This document shows positions 17,735 to 25,772 of a stretch of 64,000 bases of DNA, one piece after another. Source of the DNA: UBA8752 sp002336475. GTDB taxonomy: Bacteria; Bacteroidota; Bacteroidia; Flavobacteriales_D; Sanyastnellaceae. The translations under genes and the position numbers were made by a program. Under the pieces are notes generated by a model. The model ran no database searches. It was given only the letters and a program-made list of their open reading frames with translations, and was not told the DNA's origin. Numbering within the stretch: the first letter of the stretch is position 1; each line of letters starts with the position of its first letter. The stretch spans positions 248,001 through 312,000 of the forward strand of contig OX044365.1 of the NCBI GenBank assembly GCA_943846755.1. The letters run 5' to 3'.

Positions 17735-18634
17735 ATGAAGAAACTTTTACTCCCGGTCGTTTTGTTTGCGACCACGTCAGCCTTTGCTCAATTCGAGGAA
17801 GGCTTTGAATCCTTCACCGCAGGTGATTTTATCTGCGTAGAAAGTGAACTTTTTGAACCTTGGCCAGGGGGCACTGCTGGCAGCGAGTGGGACTCAGCCG
17901 TGTCTGATGAGTACGCTTCAGAAGGTGTGAATTCTCTTAAAATTGTAGCCGATGCAGTAGCTGGTGGTCCAATGGACGTGAATTTGATTGTTGGAAAAAC
18001 TGAAGGCAACTGGAGCTTGGACTGGGACATGTTTGTGCCCGATGGCAACTCTGCTTACTTCAATGTTCAAGGAACCGATGTTGCGGGTGAAAGCACCAAC
18101 AGCTGGCAGTGCAATGCCTTCTTCAATACGGATGGCAGCGTCATTACTGATGGTCCTTGGGGCATGTCAGACATCAACTACATCCCTCTGGGTGAGTGGT
18201 TCAACATCCGCTACGTTGTGGACCTGGACCAGGGAATCTTCAAAATGTGGGTGGACGGTGAAGAGCTGTTTCAAGCCCCTTATGACGGAAATTTCAGCAG
18301 CATCAATTTCTATGCTCTTGGGGACGGCCAAACCATTGGTTTGTACTACCTCGACAACTTCACCTTGGCTGAAAGCGATGTGGAATTGGTCGGCGTTGAG
18401 GATGTTGCGGTGACTCCTTTTGGGTTCGCTCCCAATCCTACCACAGGAGCGCTCAATTTGAGCGGCGTGTTGGAATCTCAGGACTTGGTTGTCTTGGACC
18501 TCATGGGCCGTGAAGTGGCGCGTGTGGCGGTTGAAGTGGGCCAGAAGTCCATTGCGGTTGATGTTCCAGATGGGGTCTACCTCTTTGGACCGGAAAACGG
18601 ACAAGGACTCCGCAAATTGGTGGTCCGCCGCTGA
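17735..18634 (+). CDS. T9SS type A sorting-domain secreted protein, LamG-like
   Basis: A 299-residue secreted protein. It has a signal peptide MKKLLLPVVLFATTSAFAQ, then a beta-rich segment FEEGFESFTAGDFI...EGVNSLKI...GNWSLDWDMFVP...YFNVQ resembling LamG/concanavalin-like jelly rolls found in Bacteroidota surface proteins. The last 75 residues form a T9SS sorting domain (FGFAPNPTTGALNLSG...VLDLMGREVARV...GVYLF...LVVRR). The role could be carbohydrate or surface binding, but no catalytic residues are visible. It is expressed alone, divergent from the DUF2797 gene. Confidence 0.85.
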   Translation: MKKLLLPVVLFATTSAFAQFEEGFESFTAGDFICVESELFEPWPGGTAGSEWDSAVSDEYASEGVNSLKIVADAVAGGPMDVNLIVGKTEGNWSLDWDMFVPDGNSAYFNVQGTDVAGESTNSWQCNAFFNTDGSVITDGPWGMSDINYIPLGEWFNIRYVVDLDQGIFKMWVDGEELFQAPYDGNFSSINFYALGDGQTIGLYYLDNFTLAESDVELVGVEDVAVTPFGFAPNPTTGALNLSGVLESQDLVVLDLMGREVARVAVEVGQKSIAVDVPDGVYLFGPENGQGLRKLVVRR

Positions 18635-18650
18635 TTGCCTTTTAAACCGG

Positions 18651-19538
18651 TTATTGAACGGCCCTGCCTTCCTCTAGGAAGTGCAGGGTCGTTTGCGTTA
18701 TGGCCGCCAATGCTTCAGGCATCGCAGGATCAGTCCAAGGTTCTTTGGCGCCAAAAGTGTGGTCCATCCCCTCACCCATAGACAATGTGGGTTCTTGTGC
18801 CCACGCCGCGAGTCTATGCGCATGGTCAGTATCAACGGCCTGATCGGATGTCCCGTGGACGATTAAGGTCTGTCCTGAGAATTGTCGAACCGCTTGTTCC
18901 ACGTCAAGCCGGTTTGGTTGCTCCATAAAATCCTCAATGAAGCTCCAGTTGTGCCACAGCCTTTGGCGTGTTCTGTGGTTGATCACCTCAAGTTCACCTG
19001 ACTGCCTCCAATGTTCGAGGGCCTTCCCAGAGGGAAACCGGGAAGCGAAATCCGCCACTGCTGCCCATGTGATCAAAGACTGTATGCCTCGCTTTCCCTC
19101 GGATTGAAGTTTGGCGTCTGCGGCAGAAGCGGCAAGGCAAGCTACGCCTCCTCCACGGCTGTGACCGATCACAGCAAGGGGCTTCTCGGTGGCCGTGTCA
19201 TCAGACATTGAAGCTTCCGCTCTCAAGGCCTGAAGCACGCTGATGGACTCGTCCAGTTCTCGTGAATAGGTATTGGCTGCAAAGCCTTGAAGGTCAGTGA
19301 AAGTGCAAGGGTCTTCTGGTGTGGTTCCGTTGTGGGTGAAATTGATGCGTAGGAAGCGCCACCCTGCTTGTGCAAAGGCATCACCGACCATGGCCCAAGC
19401 TCCCCAATCCATGTAGCCCTTGTATCCGTGAAGAAAGAGCACTGTGCCTTTGGCCTCTGCACTTGGAATGTGCCAGACGCCATGGATGGGCCGGTCTTCC
19501 CCCCTTTCAAGCAAAAATGGATGGCGTTGCATCTCCAT
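18651..19538 (-). CDS. Alpha/beta hydrolase
   Basis: A 295-residue alpha/beta-hydrolase-fold protein without a signal peptide. It has an oxyanion-type strand VLFLHGYKGYMDWG, the nucleophile elbow GHSRGGG (S127), an acid-position region TLIVHGTSDQAVDTDHAHRLA and a probable catalytic His in GMDHTFG. The arrangement resembles dipeptidyl-peptidase/acyl-esterase-like small hydrolases. The substrate is unknown. The 3' end contains a strong imperfect hairpin (CCCTGCCTTCC / GGAAG-T-GCAGGG, 18662-18688) inside the last codons, without a T tract. Confidence 0.82.
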   Translation of the reverse strand: MEMQRHPFLLERGEDRPIHGVWHIPSAEAKGTVLFLHGYKGYMDWGAWAMVGDAFAQAGWRFLRINFTHNGTTPEDPCTFTDLQGFAANTYSRELDESISVLQALRAEASMSDDTATEKPLAVIGHSRGGGVACLAASAADAKLQSEGKRGIQSLITWAAVADFASRFPSGKALEHWRQSGELEVINHRTRQRLWHNWSFIEDFMEQPNRLDVEQAVRQFSGQTLIVHGTSDQAVDTDHAHRLAAWAQEPTLSMGEGMDHTFGAKEPWTDPAMPEALAAITQTTLHFLEEGRAVQ

Positions 19539-19551
19539 GTGTCAAGGTGAT

Positions 19552-20331
19552 TTAGTCAGGAAAGTATGCGGGGTCGGGGTGTTGGAACACAAAGCCGCTC
19601 TCCAAAATGCGTTGGCTTGAGACGATTCTGGAGTGCTGAAGTTCCGGAGGACTCCCTATGTCCTTTGCAGGAGATATAGCCTTGATTTCGCGGCATTCTC
19701 GGCGTGTCCGGATGATGGGACACACCAGGTTGATGGCCCCTGAAAGCTGTTGTTCAACACAATGAAGAATGGCGCTCTTGACGTCATCGAGGTGAACCAC
19801 GTTGAGCGGCTTGTCGGGGTTCTTAGCGGCGCGGCTTGGGTTCCGAAACAGGGGCCGTTTCGGTCCTAGCAATCCTCCTGCGCGAAGGTGACTTACCGCC
19901 GGGCCAGCTGTGGCTGTTTCAATGTCCAGTACACACACACCTGAATGGGGACTGACACGACGTTGTGCCAACGCTTCTGTGTAAGTTCCTGGGGAATCTG
20001 GATAAACGCTTGTGGAAGAGATGCATACTGTCCAATCCGTTTGGTTGGTGCGGCATTGCGCGATGGCCCTTGTTGTTTCTGCTGCTCCTACTTGGGGTGG
20101 CCAAGCGACAAGCAGGTGTCGGCATGGCGGAAACTTTGGGAATGCGCCGCTGTGTGCATTAAAAGCCACAGCTGTTGCTCCATGGCGAACAATGGACTCC
20201 AGGGATTCATCGCTCCTGGCGCTGCCCCACGCGGTGCCACCTGCACTGGTGATGTGTCGCACAAAGGCCTGCCCGAGCCATCCACAGCCCAAAACACCCC
20301 AATCGTAGCACTCTTTCACACTGGAAGACAT
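19552..20331 (-). CDS. YeeZ-like NAD(P)-binding epimerase/reductase
   Basis: A 259-residue Rossmann-fold protein of the atypical extended SDR (YeeZ) type. The nucleotide-binding loop is VLGCGWLG (15-20), and the central strand CISSTSVYPDSPGTYTE carries the SSxxVY motif common in NAD-dependent epimerases. LRAGGLLGPKR follows, then a C-terminal LNVVHLDDVKSAI that matches the family's NxVHxDD block. The reaction is unknown. It is divergent from the thioredoxin-fold gene, with 35 bases between the two starts. Confidence 0.78.
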   Translation of the reverse strand: MSSSVKECYDWGVLGCGWLGQAFVRHITSAGGTAWGSARSDESLESIVRHGATAVAFNAHSGAFPKFPPCRHLLVAWPPQVGAAETTRAIAQCRTNQTDWTVCISSTSVYPDSPGTYTEALAQRRVSPHSGVCVLDIETATAGPAVSHLRAGGLLGPKRPLFRNPSRAAKNPDKPLNVVHLDDVKSAILHCVEQQLSGAINLVCPIIRTRRECREIKAISPAKDIGSPPELQHSRIVSSQRILESGFVFQHPDPAYFPD

Positions 20332-20339
20332 TGTCGTCT

Positions 20340-20350
20340 GCTAAATTAGC
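20340..20350. promoter_or_regulatory. Palindromic shared promoter candidate
   Basis: GCTAAATTAGC is an 11-bp palindrome lying between two divergent starts. Read on either strand it yields a near -7 element (TAAATTAG on plus, TAATTTAG on minus, one mismatch each to TAnnTTTG). It could serve both genes or be an operator. Support is weak. Confidence 0.35.
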
Positions 20351-20366
20351 AGCCGACCCTTCCTCT

Positions 20367-21875
20367 ATGCTGTCTTTTTTCTCTTTGTCTCCATCCCGTT
20401 GGATCGCCCACTGTGTTTCATGCGTTGTTGCCGCGGTGATGTTGTGTGCTGGCCCTGTTGCTACTGCCCAAACGGACGCCATGTTGCGCTTCCAGATTGA
20501 AGGGCTGGCAGAGGGTGACACGATTTACTTGGCCAATTACTATGGAAACAAAATGTACTACGCCGACACAGCTGTGGTGGGCGCCAAGGGAAAGTTTGAA
20601 TACCGTTCTCCCGCTGCCGAAAAGGGTGGGAAATATGGCTTGGTGCTGCCTGAAAACGGTTTTGTGGAGATGGTGCTAACGGGCGGTCCTGTGACGTTGA
20701 GTGCCAACTTGGAAGATTTGCCGTCAAGTGTGGAGGTCGAAGAAGGATTGGATACCCAGCTGTTCTATGAGTACCTCGACTTTATCCAAGACATGCGCGA
20801 AAAGCGTGCGCCGATTGATTCAAGGGCACAGGACACGACCACGACAGAAGCAGAAATGGCCCAACTCAAACAGGACATGTCCCTGTTGAACTTACAAGTA
20901 GAAGCAGAGCAAGACCGGATTCAGGAGGAATATGGGCACACCTTGTTTGCCAAGATGATCAAAATGGTGCGGGAACCAGATGTTCCTGATGCACCGCTTG
21001 ATGCGGCCAACCCACAATTGTGGCGTTACTACAAGTTCCGGGATTTGTTTTGGGACCGTGTCGACTTCACTGACGGCCGATTGGTCAGAGATCCCGCATT
21101 GCATAACCTTCTGGAGCAGTATTGGAATTCTGTGATGCCCCAGCTGCCCGATACGGCCCTGGCCGAAGTCAATAAACTGATCACAAGGGCGACGTTGGAC
21201 CCCGATATGTTCAAGTATTTCGTGCACTACTTCACGTTCTCAGCCGAGAAAAGCCAGGTTATGTGCATGGACAAAGTATTCGTGGACTTGGTGGACCGTT
21301 ATTATTCATCTGGCCGGGCAGACTGGCTCAATGAGGAGCAATTAAAGAAGGTCACAGACCGCGCCGAAGACCTGCGTTACTCCCTCTGTGGTAACCGCAT
21401 TCCCAATATCATTTTGCCAGATACCACCCAGCAGAATTGGGTGAGTTTGTATGATGTCGAGGCCGAATACACCTTGGTTTCGATTTGGGAGTCAACCTGC
21501 GGACACTGTAAGAAAGAGATGCCCAAGTTGCAAGCGCTCTATGAAGAGTGGCATTCTAAAGGGCTGGAGATCTATGCCATTGGCAATGACTTTGAACCCG
21601 AGCCTTGGTTGAAGTTTTTGAGAGAGAAGGACATATCGGATTGGATTCACGTCTCTGACAACCCCTTGATCAATGCGGCTGACAGCGCCACGGCGCTGAT
21701 TATGGCGGGCACAACCACGTTGCAAAGCCTGAACTTCAGAACCACTTTCGATGTGTTTGCAACGCCCAAAATGTTCTTGTTGGATAAGGACAAAAGGGTC
21801 ATTGCCAAACAAGTAGGGGCTGAGCAAATCGGAGAGATTTTGGCCCGCGAGACCCAGGCTAAATCCAACCCCTGA
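20367..21875 (+). CDS. Thioredoxin-fold thiol-disulphide protein (DUF4369/DUF5106-like)
   Basis: A 502-residue exported protein. A signal peptide is followed by a beta-rich domain opening MLRFQIEGLAEGDTIYLANYYG (typical of DUF4369), a helical middle (about residues 130-340, DUF5106-like by position and composition), and a C-terminal TlpA-type thioredoxin domain with the CxxC redox pair C378-C381 in ESTCGHCKKEMPKL. Proteins of this build are probable periplasmic thiol oxidoreductases in Bacteroidota. The start at 20367 (MLSFFSLSPSR) is preferred to 20331, which would overlap the divergent start. It is coupled to the next gene by TGATG. Confidence 0.85.
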   Translation: MLSFFSLSPSRWIAHCVSCVVAAVMLCAGPVATAQTDAMLRFQIEGLAEGDTIYLANYYGNKMYYADTAVVGAKGKFEYRSPAAEKGGKYGLVLPENGFVEMVLTGGPVTLSANLEDLPSSVEVEEGLDTQLFYEYLDFIQDMREKRAPIDSRAQDTTTTEAEMAQLKQDMSLLNLQVEAEQDRIQEEYGHTLFAKMIKMVREPDVPDAPLDAANPQLWRYYKFRDLFWDRVDFTDGRLVRDPALHNLLEQYWNSVMPQLPDTALAEVNKLITRATLDPDMFKYFVHYFTFSAEKSQVMCMDKVFVDLVDRYYSSGRADWLNEEQLKKVTDRAEDLRYSLCGNRIPNIILPDTTQQNWVSLYDVEAEYTLVSIWESTCGHCKKEMPKLQALYEEWHSKGLEIYAIGNDFEPEPWLKFLREKDISDWIHVSDNPLINAADSATALIMAGTTTLQSLNFRTTFDVFATPKMFLLDKDKRVIAKQVGAEQIGEILARETQAKSNP

Positions 21876-22465
21876 TGCACGGGGGTTGCCCCCCTGCCCT
21901 GCTGACTTCTGGCGCACTTCTGAAAGCGCTGGCTGTTCCTCCTTCCCGTGAGGTTGTGCGCTTCTGGATCGGACATTGGAAGGATCTAGAAGCCCATTGT
22001 GGTGCAGGACATGGTTTGGTTCTTGAGGAAGCCTTGTTCAAGGCTGTCAGCACTGAGGGGCCTGTTTCGTTTCGTGCGGCTTGGACATTGGCGTTGCTCA
22101 CAGAAGCTCAAGCGCTGCAGGTGACGGATCCCAGCGGTCGTTTTTTTGCTGTGCTCAATGGTGTTTCATCGGTGCCCATTCAGAGGGAGTTGTTGCGTGC
22201 ACTGTTGTTGCTGCCTTGGTCTCTAGAACAACTTGAAGCATTGACGGAGTGGGCGGTTCACGCGGTGTTTTTGGAGGGCCTGCTGCCGTCGACCTTGTAC
22301 CAATGTTTGAAGGTGATGGAACGGCGGCTGGGGTTGCATTCTGCGCCTTTTAAGGCTGGAGTTCATCGGGAAATGTTGGACGCGTTGTCCCATGTGAGTC
22401 GCGGCGATTTCCCGGTGCATGCCAAAAAGAAAGCCGCGCTTTTGAAGGCGCGGCTTTCGGAATAG
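21875..22465 (+). CDS. Alpha-helical protein of unknown function
   Basis: A 196-residue, Leu/Ala-rich, predicted all-helical protein with no signal peptide, no membrane segment and no motif that I recognise. EboA-like or HEAT-like helical packing is conceivable from the pattern of paired helices, but this is not established. Its ATG overlaps the stop of the thioredoxin-fold gene by one base (TGATG), so the two are probably co-translated. Its last codons (AKKKAALLKARLSE) also encode the hairpin that terminates the opposite-strand giant gene. Confidence 0.6.
   Translation: MHGGCPPALLTSGALLKALAVPPSREVVRFWIGHWKDLEAHCGAGHGLVLEEALFKAVSTEGPVSFRAAWTLALLTEAQALQVTDPSGRFFAVLNGVSSVPIQRELLRALLLLPWSLEQLEALTEWAVHAVFLEGLLPSTLYQCLKVMERRLGLHSAPFKAGVHREMLDALSHVSRGDFPVHAKKKAALLKARLSE
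22424..22458 (-). terminator. Terminator of giant gene 1, inside the neighbour's coding end
   Basis: Perfect 11-bp stem GAAAGCCGCGC / GCGCGGCTTTC (22429-22439 with 22448-22458) and an 8-nt loop. On the minus strand it is followed by TTTTT (complement of 22424-22428), 23 bases past the stop of the giant gene. It lies wholly within the coding sequence of the gene at 21875-22465. Confidence 0.8.
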
Positions 22466-22480
22466 AATTTGGCTGTGTGA

Positions 22481-24142
22481 TTACTCCACACAGGTGGCTT
22501 CCCAGTATTGAAGCAAGATCAACAGGTCTGGGGTATTCACAATACCATCATTGGTGATGTCGAAGTAACATGGGCCGATGTCGGTCAGAACTTCAACGAA
22601 GATGCAGGAGCCGTTGTCTATATCAGCTGCCTGGCTATAGTTGACAGCTTCCTCATAAGTGCAACCGTAGAACAATTCTGAGGTGTTCAGGTCGTTGCCT
22701 TCGCAATCGAAGCCAGGCAGTGTGTACACACATGTGCCGTCGTCTGCTGTGGCATTGCCATTGTAGTTACAGGCCTCGTTGTAAGTGCAGCCAAAGACTT
22801 CGTCGCCGTCACAAATGTTGTTTCCATTGAAGTCTGGGCAAGCCAACTCTTCTCCGTCGCATATGCCATTGTTGTTTTGATCGCAGGGACAATCGCCACC
22901 ACATACTCCAATGGCGTCTTCTACAGTGCAGGAGCCATCTTCTTCAGTGGCATTGACATCATAGTTGCAAGCGTTTTCGTCCGTACATCCATGGATTTCT
23001 GTACTGTCACAAACGCCATCTCCGTCGACATCAGCCGTGCAATCACCATTGCATACGCCGATGGCATCCACTGTGCCAATGCAGGGGTCAACGTCATCAC
23101 AAATGCCATCGTTGTCGGCGTCTGCGGCGCAGTTACCTCCGCACTCACCCAAGGCGTCCAAAACAGCGCAGCTGTCATCGTTTTCGGTGGCGGACGCGTC
23201 ATAATTGCAAGCGGTTGGGTCGTCGCAGCCTAGAACCTCAGCATTGTCGCAAACTCCATCTGAGTCCTCGTCTGCAGGACAATCTCCATTGCAGACTCCC
23301 AAGGCATCTGGTGTGCCAACGCAAGGGTCGATGTCATCACAAATGCCATCATCGTCAATGTCAGCTGTGCAGCCGCCGTTGCAATCGCCCAGGGCGTCAT
23401 AGGCTCCTACACAGGCATCAACGTCGTCGCAGATTCCATCGTTGTCCTCGTCTGCTGTACATGTTCCACCACATATGTCCAGAACATCCAGATAGTCGCA
23501 AGAGCTGTCTTCTTCTGTCGCTTCGCTGTCGAAGTTGCAGGCCTGTTCATCTGTGCAGCCGAAGATTTCAGCGTTGTCACAAATGCCGTCTCCGTCCTCA
23601 TCGGCAGGGCAGTCACCGTTGCAGACATTGAGTGCATCGAGTGCGCCTACGCAGGGGTCGATGTCATCGCAAATGCCATCGCTGTCTTCATCTGCAGTGC
23701 AATCTCCGTTGCAAATTCCCAGCACGTCGTACTCGCCGACACAAGGGTCTTCATTGTCACAAATGTCATCGCTGTCAAGGTCAGCGGGGCAATCACCATT
23801 GCAGATGCCCAGTGCATCATATTGTCCGACACAAGCGTCTTCGTTGTCGCAAATTCCGTCGCTGTCCAAGTCAGAAAGGCAAATACCGCCGCAGATACCG
23901 AGCGCATCTTCGTACAAGCAGCTGTCGTCACTTTCAGTGGCCAAGGCATCGTAATTGCATGCCGTTTCATCAGTACAACCTGAAACCTCGTTGGCATCAC
24001 AGACGCCATCGTTGTCGCTGTCATTGTCTACGACCTGGCCATCGACACAGGTGTCGCATACGCCATCGACGTAGGTGCAGAGCGTGTTGTCGGTGTCGTG
24101 GTGGGTGTGTCGTCGTAGTTGCAGGCCGTAGGATCGGTACAC
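22481..24142 (-). CDS. Giant surface protein 1, C-terminal piece
   Basis: The meaningful frame runs from about 24097 to 22481 and is back in the frame of the true start. It contains about ten CNGDCxADxDxDGICDDxDPCVG calcium-binding modules alternating with GCTDExACNYDxxATExDxSC modules. A Cys-rich stretch (CPCDQNNNGICDGEELACPDFNGNNICDGDE) follows, and the end is CYFDITNDGIVNTPDLLILLQYW. That tail has the DxxxDGxVxxxDLLxLL pattern of dockerin/EF-hand segments. No T9SS-type A sorting domain is visible. A terminator lies just downstream. Confidence 0.7.
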   Translation of the reverse strand: MYRSYGLQLRRHTHHDTDNTLCTYVDGVCDTCVDGQVVDNDSDNDGVCDANEVSGCTDETACNYDALATESDDSCLYEDALGICGGICLSDLDSDGICDNEDACVGQYDALGICNGDCPADLDSDDICDNEDPCVGEYDVLGICNGDCTADEDSDGICDDIDPCVGALDALNVCNGDCPADEDGDGICDNAEIFGCTDEQACNFDSEATEEDSSCDYLDVLDICGGTCTADEDNDGICDDVDACVGAYDALGDCNGGCTADIDDDGICDDIDPCVGTPDALGVCNGDCPADEDSDGVCDNAEVLGCDDPTACNYDASATENDDSCAVLDALGECGGNCAADADNDGICDDVDPCIGTVDAIGVCNGDCTADVDGDGVCDSTEIHGCTDENACNYDVNATEEDGSCTVEDAIGVCGGDCPCDQNNNGICDGEELACPDFNGNNICDGDEVFGCTYNEACNYNGNATADDGTCVYTLPGFDCEGNDLNTSELFYGCTYEEAVNYSQAADIDNGSCIFVEVLTDIGPCYFDITNDGIVNTPDLLILLQYWEATCVE

Positions 24143-24606
24143 CCGCTCACCTCGTCGGCATCGCAGACGCCATCGTCATCGCTGTCGTTGTCCACGACCA
24201 GTCCATCCACGCAGGTGTCGCATACGCCATCGACGTAGGTGCAAAGCGTGTTGTCAGTGTCAGTGGTGGGTGTGTCGTCGTAGTTGCAGGCCGTAGGATC
24301 GGTACAACCGGAGACTTCGTCGGCATCGCAGACGCCATCGTCATCGCTGTCGTTGTCCACGACCAGTCCATCCACGCAGGTGTCGCATACGCCATCGACG
24401 TAGGTGCAAAGCGTGTTGTCAGTGTCAGTGGTGGGTGTGTCGTCGTAGTTGCAGGCCGTAGGATCGGTACAACCGGAGACTTCGTCGGCATCGCAGACGC
24501 CATCGTCATCGCTGTCGTTGTCCACGACCAGTCCATCCATGCAGGTGTCGCATACGCCATCGACGTAGGTGCAGAGCGTGTTGTCGGTATCGGTGAGAGT
24601 CCCTCA
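24028..24606 (-). CDS. Giant surface protein 1, third piece (frameshifted)
   Basis: Three 55-residue repeats in the third frame (VDGVCDTCVDGLVVDNDSDDDGVCDADEVSGCTDPTACNY order). The upstream boundary is an in-frame TGA at 24604-24606 after ACNY. The frame continues correctly on both sides of it (GTLTDTDN follows), so a single base substitution explains the stop. Downstream it loses frame near 24097, where one base is missing relative to the sister sequence TGTCAGTGGTG. The last 20 or so codons to 24028 are out of frame. The only local ATG (24540) is a GTG-to-ATG variant in the repeat, not a true start. Confidence 0.5.
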
Positions 24607-25712
24607 GTAGTTGCAGGCTTCAGGGTCGGTACATCCGCTCACCTCGTCGGCATCGCAGACGCCATCGTTGTCGCTGTCATTGTCTACGACCTGGCCATCG
24701 ACACAGGTGTCGCAGATGCCATCGACGTAGGTGCACTGGGTGTTGTCGGTGTCAGTGAAGTCGCTCAGTAGTTGCAGGCTTCAGGGTCGGTACATCCGCT
24801 CACCTCGTCGGCATCGCAGACGCCATCGTTGTCGCTGTCATTGTCTACGACCTGGCCATCGACACAGGTGTCGCAGATGCCATCGACGTAGGTGCACTGG
24901 GTGTTGTCGGTGTCAGTGAAGTCACCAGTATTGCAGGCTTCAGGATCGGTACAACCGGATACCTCGTCGGCATCACAGACGCCATCGTTGTCGCTGTCAT
25001 TGTCTACGACCAGTCCATCAACGCAGGTGTCGCATACGCCATCGACGTAGGTGCAGAGCGTGTTGTCGGTGTCGGTTGTCGGTGTGTCGTCGTAGTTGCA
25101 GGCCGTCGCATCGGTGCACCCGCTCACCTCATCGGCATCGCAGACACCATCGTCATCGCTGTCGTTGTCTACGATCAGTCCATCCACGCAAGTGTCGCAT
25201 ACGCCATCGACGTAGGTGCAGAGCGTGTTGTCGGTGTTGGTTGTGGGGGTATTGTCGTAGTTGCACGCCGTAGGATCGGTACAACCGGAGACTTCGTCGG
25301 CATCGCAGACGCCATCGTCATCGCTGTCATTGTCTACGACCTGGCCATCGACACAGGTGTCGCAGATGCCATCGACGTAGGTGCACTGGGTGTTGTCGGT
25401 GTCAGTGAAGTCCCCAGTATTGCAGGCTTCAGGATCGGTACAACCGGATACCTCATCGGCATCGCAGACACCATCGTCATCGCTGTCGTTGTCTACGACC
25501 AGTCCATCCACGCAGGTGTCGCAGATGCCATCGACGTAGGTGCAGAGCGTGTTGTCGGTGTCGGTTGTGGGGGTATTGTCGTAGTTGCAGGCCGTCGCAT
25601 CGGTGCACCCGCTCACCTCATCGGCATCGCAGACACCATCGTCATCGCTGTCGTTGTCTACGACCAGTCCATCCACGCAGGTGTCGCAGATGCCATCGAC
25701 GTAGGTGCAGAG
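24030..25712 (-). repeat. 165/159-bp tandem repeats in giant gene 1
   Basis: Period 165 bp (55 residues) is shown by identical GTCCATCCA sites at 24201, 24366 and 24531. A 159-bp (53-residue) variant appears where ACNYDDTPTTDTDN is replaced by ACNTGDFTDTDN. One interval of 161 bp (24693 to 24854) shows the 1-nt loss directly. All frame breaks of the gene lie in this array. Confidence 0.85.
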
Positions 25713-25772
25713 GTGTTGTCGGTGTCTGTGGTGGGGGTTGCGTCGTAGTTGCAGGCCGTGGGATCGGTACAA
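24765..25772 (-). CDS. Giant surface protein 1, second piece (frameshifted)
   Basis: The true continuation runs from about 25712 to 24765. The first 20 or so codons of the open frame, up to HRHRQH, are out-of-frame noise. It holds 53- and 55-residue repeats with DNDSDDDGVCDADEVSGC, TYVDGICDTCVDGLVV and either ACNYDDTPTTDTDN or the shorter ACNTGDFTDTDN. It ends at a TGA immediately after ACNY. Adding one base there (for example CTG for TG) restores LSDFTDTDNTQCTYVDG, matching sister repeats. This is not an independent gene: it has no start or signal peptide of its own. Confidence 0.55.
   Translation of the reverse strand: MYRSHGLQLRRNPHHRHRQHLCTYVDGICDTCVDGLVVDNDSDDDGVCDADEVSGCTDATACNYDNTPTTDTDNTLCTYVDGICDTCVDGLVVDNDSDDDGVCDADEVSGCTDPEACNTGDFTDTDNTQCTYVDGICDTCVDGQVVDNDSDDDGVCDADEVSGCTDPTACNYDNTPTTNTDNTLCTYVDGVCDTCVDGLIVDNDSDDDGVCDADEVSGCTDATACNYDDTPTTDTDNTLCTYVDGVCDTCVDGLVVDNDSDNDGVCDADEVSGCTDPEACNTGDFTDTDNTQCTYVDGICDTCVDGQVVDNDSDNDGVCDADEVSGCTDPEACNY

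Noticed and set aside
24606..24606. Programmed frameshifting or stop-codon readthrough to explain the breaks in giant gene 1
   Set aside because: The breaks occur at three different, non-slippery sequences that intact sister repeats do not share, and no pseudoknot or slippery heptamer is seen. Loss of single bases is simpler.
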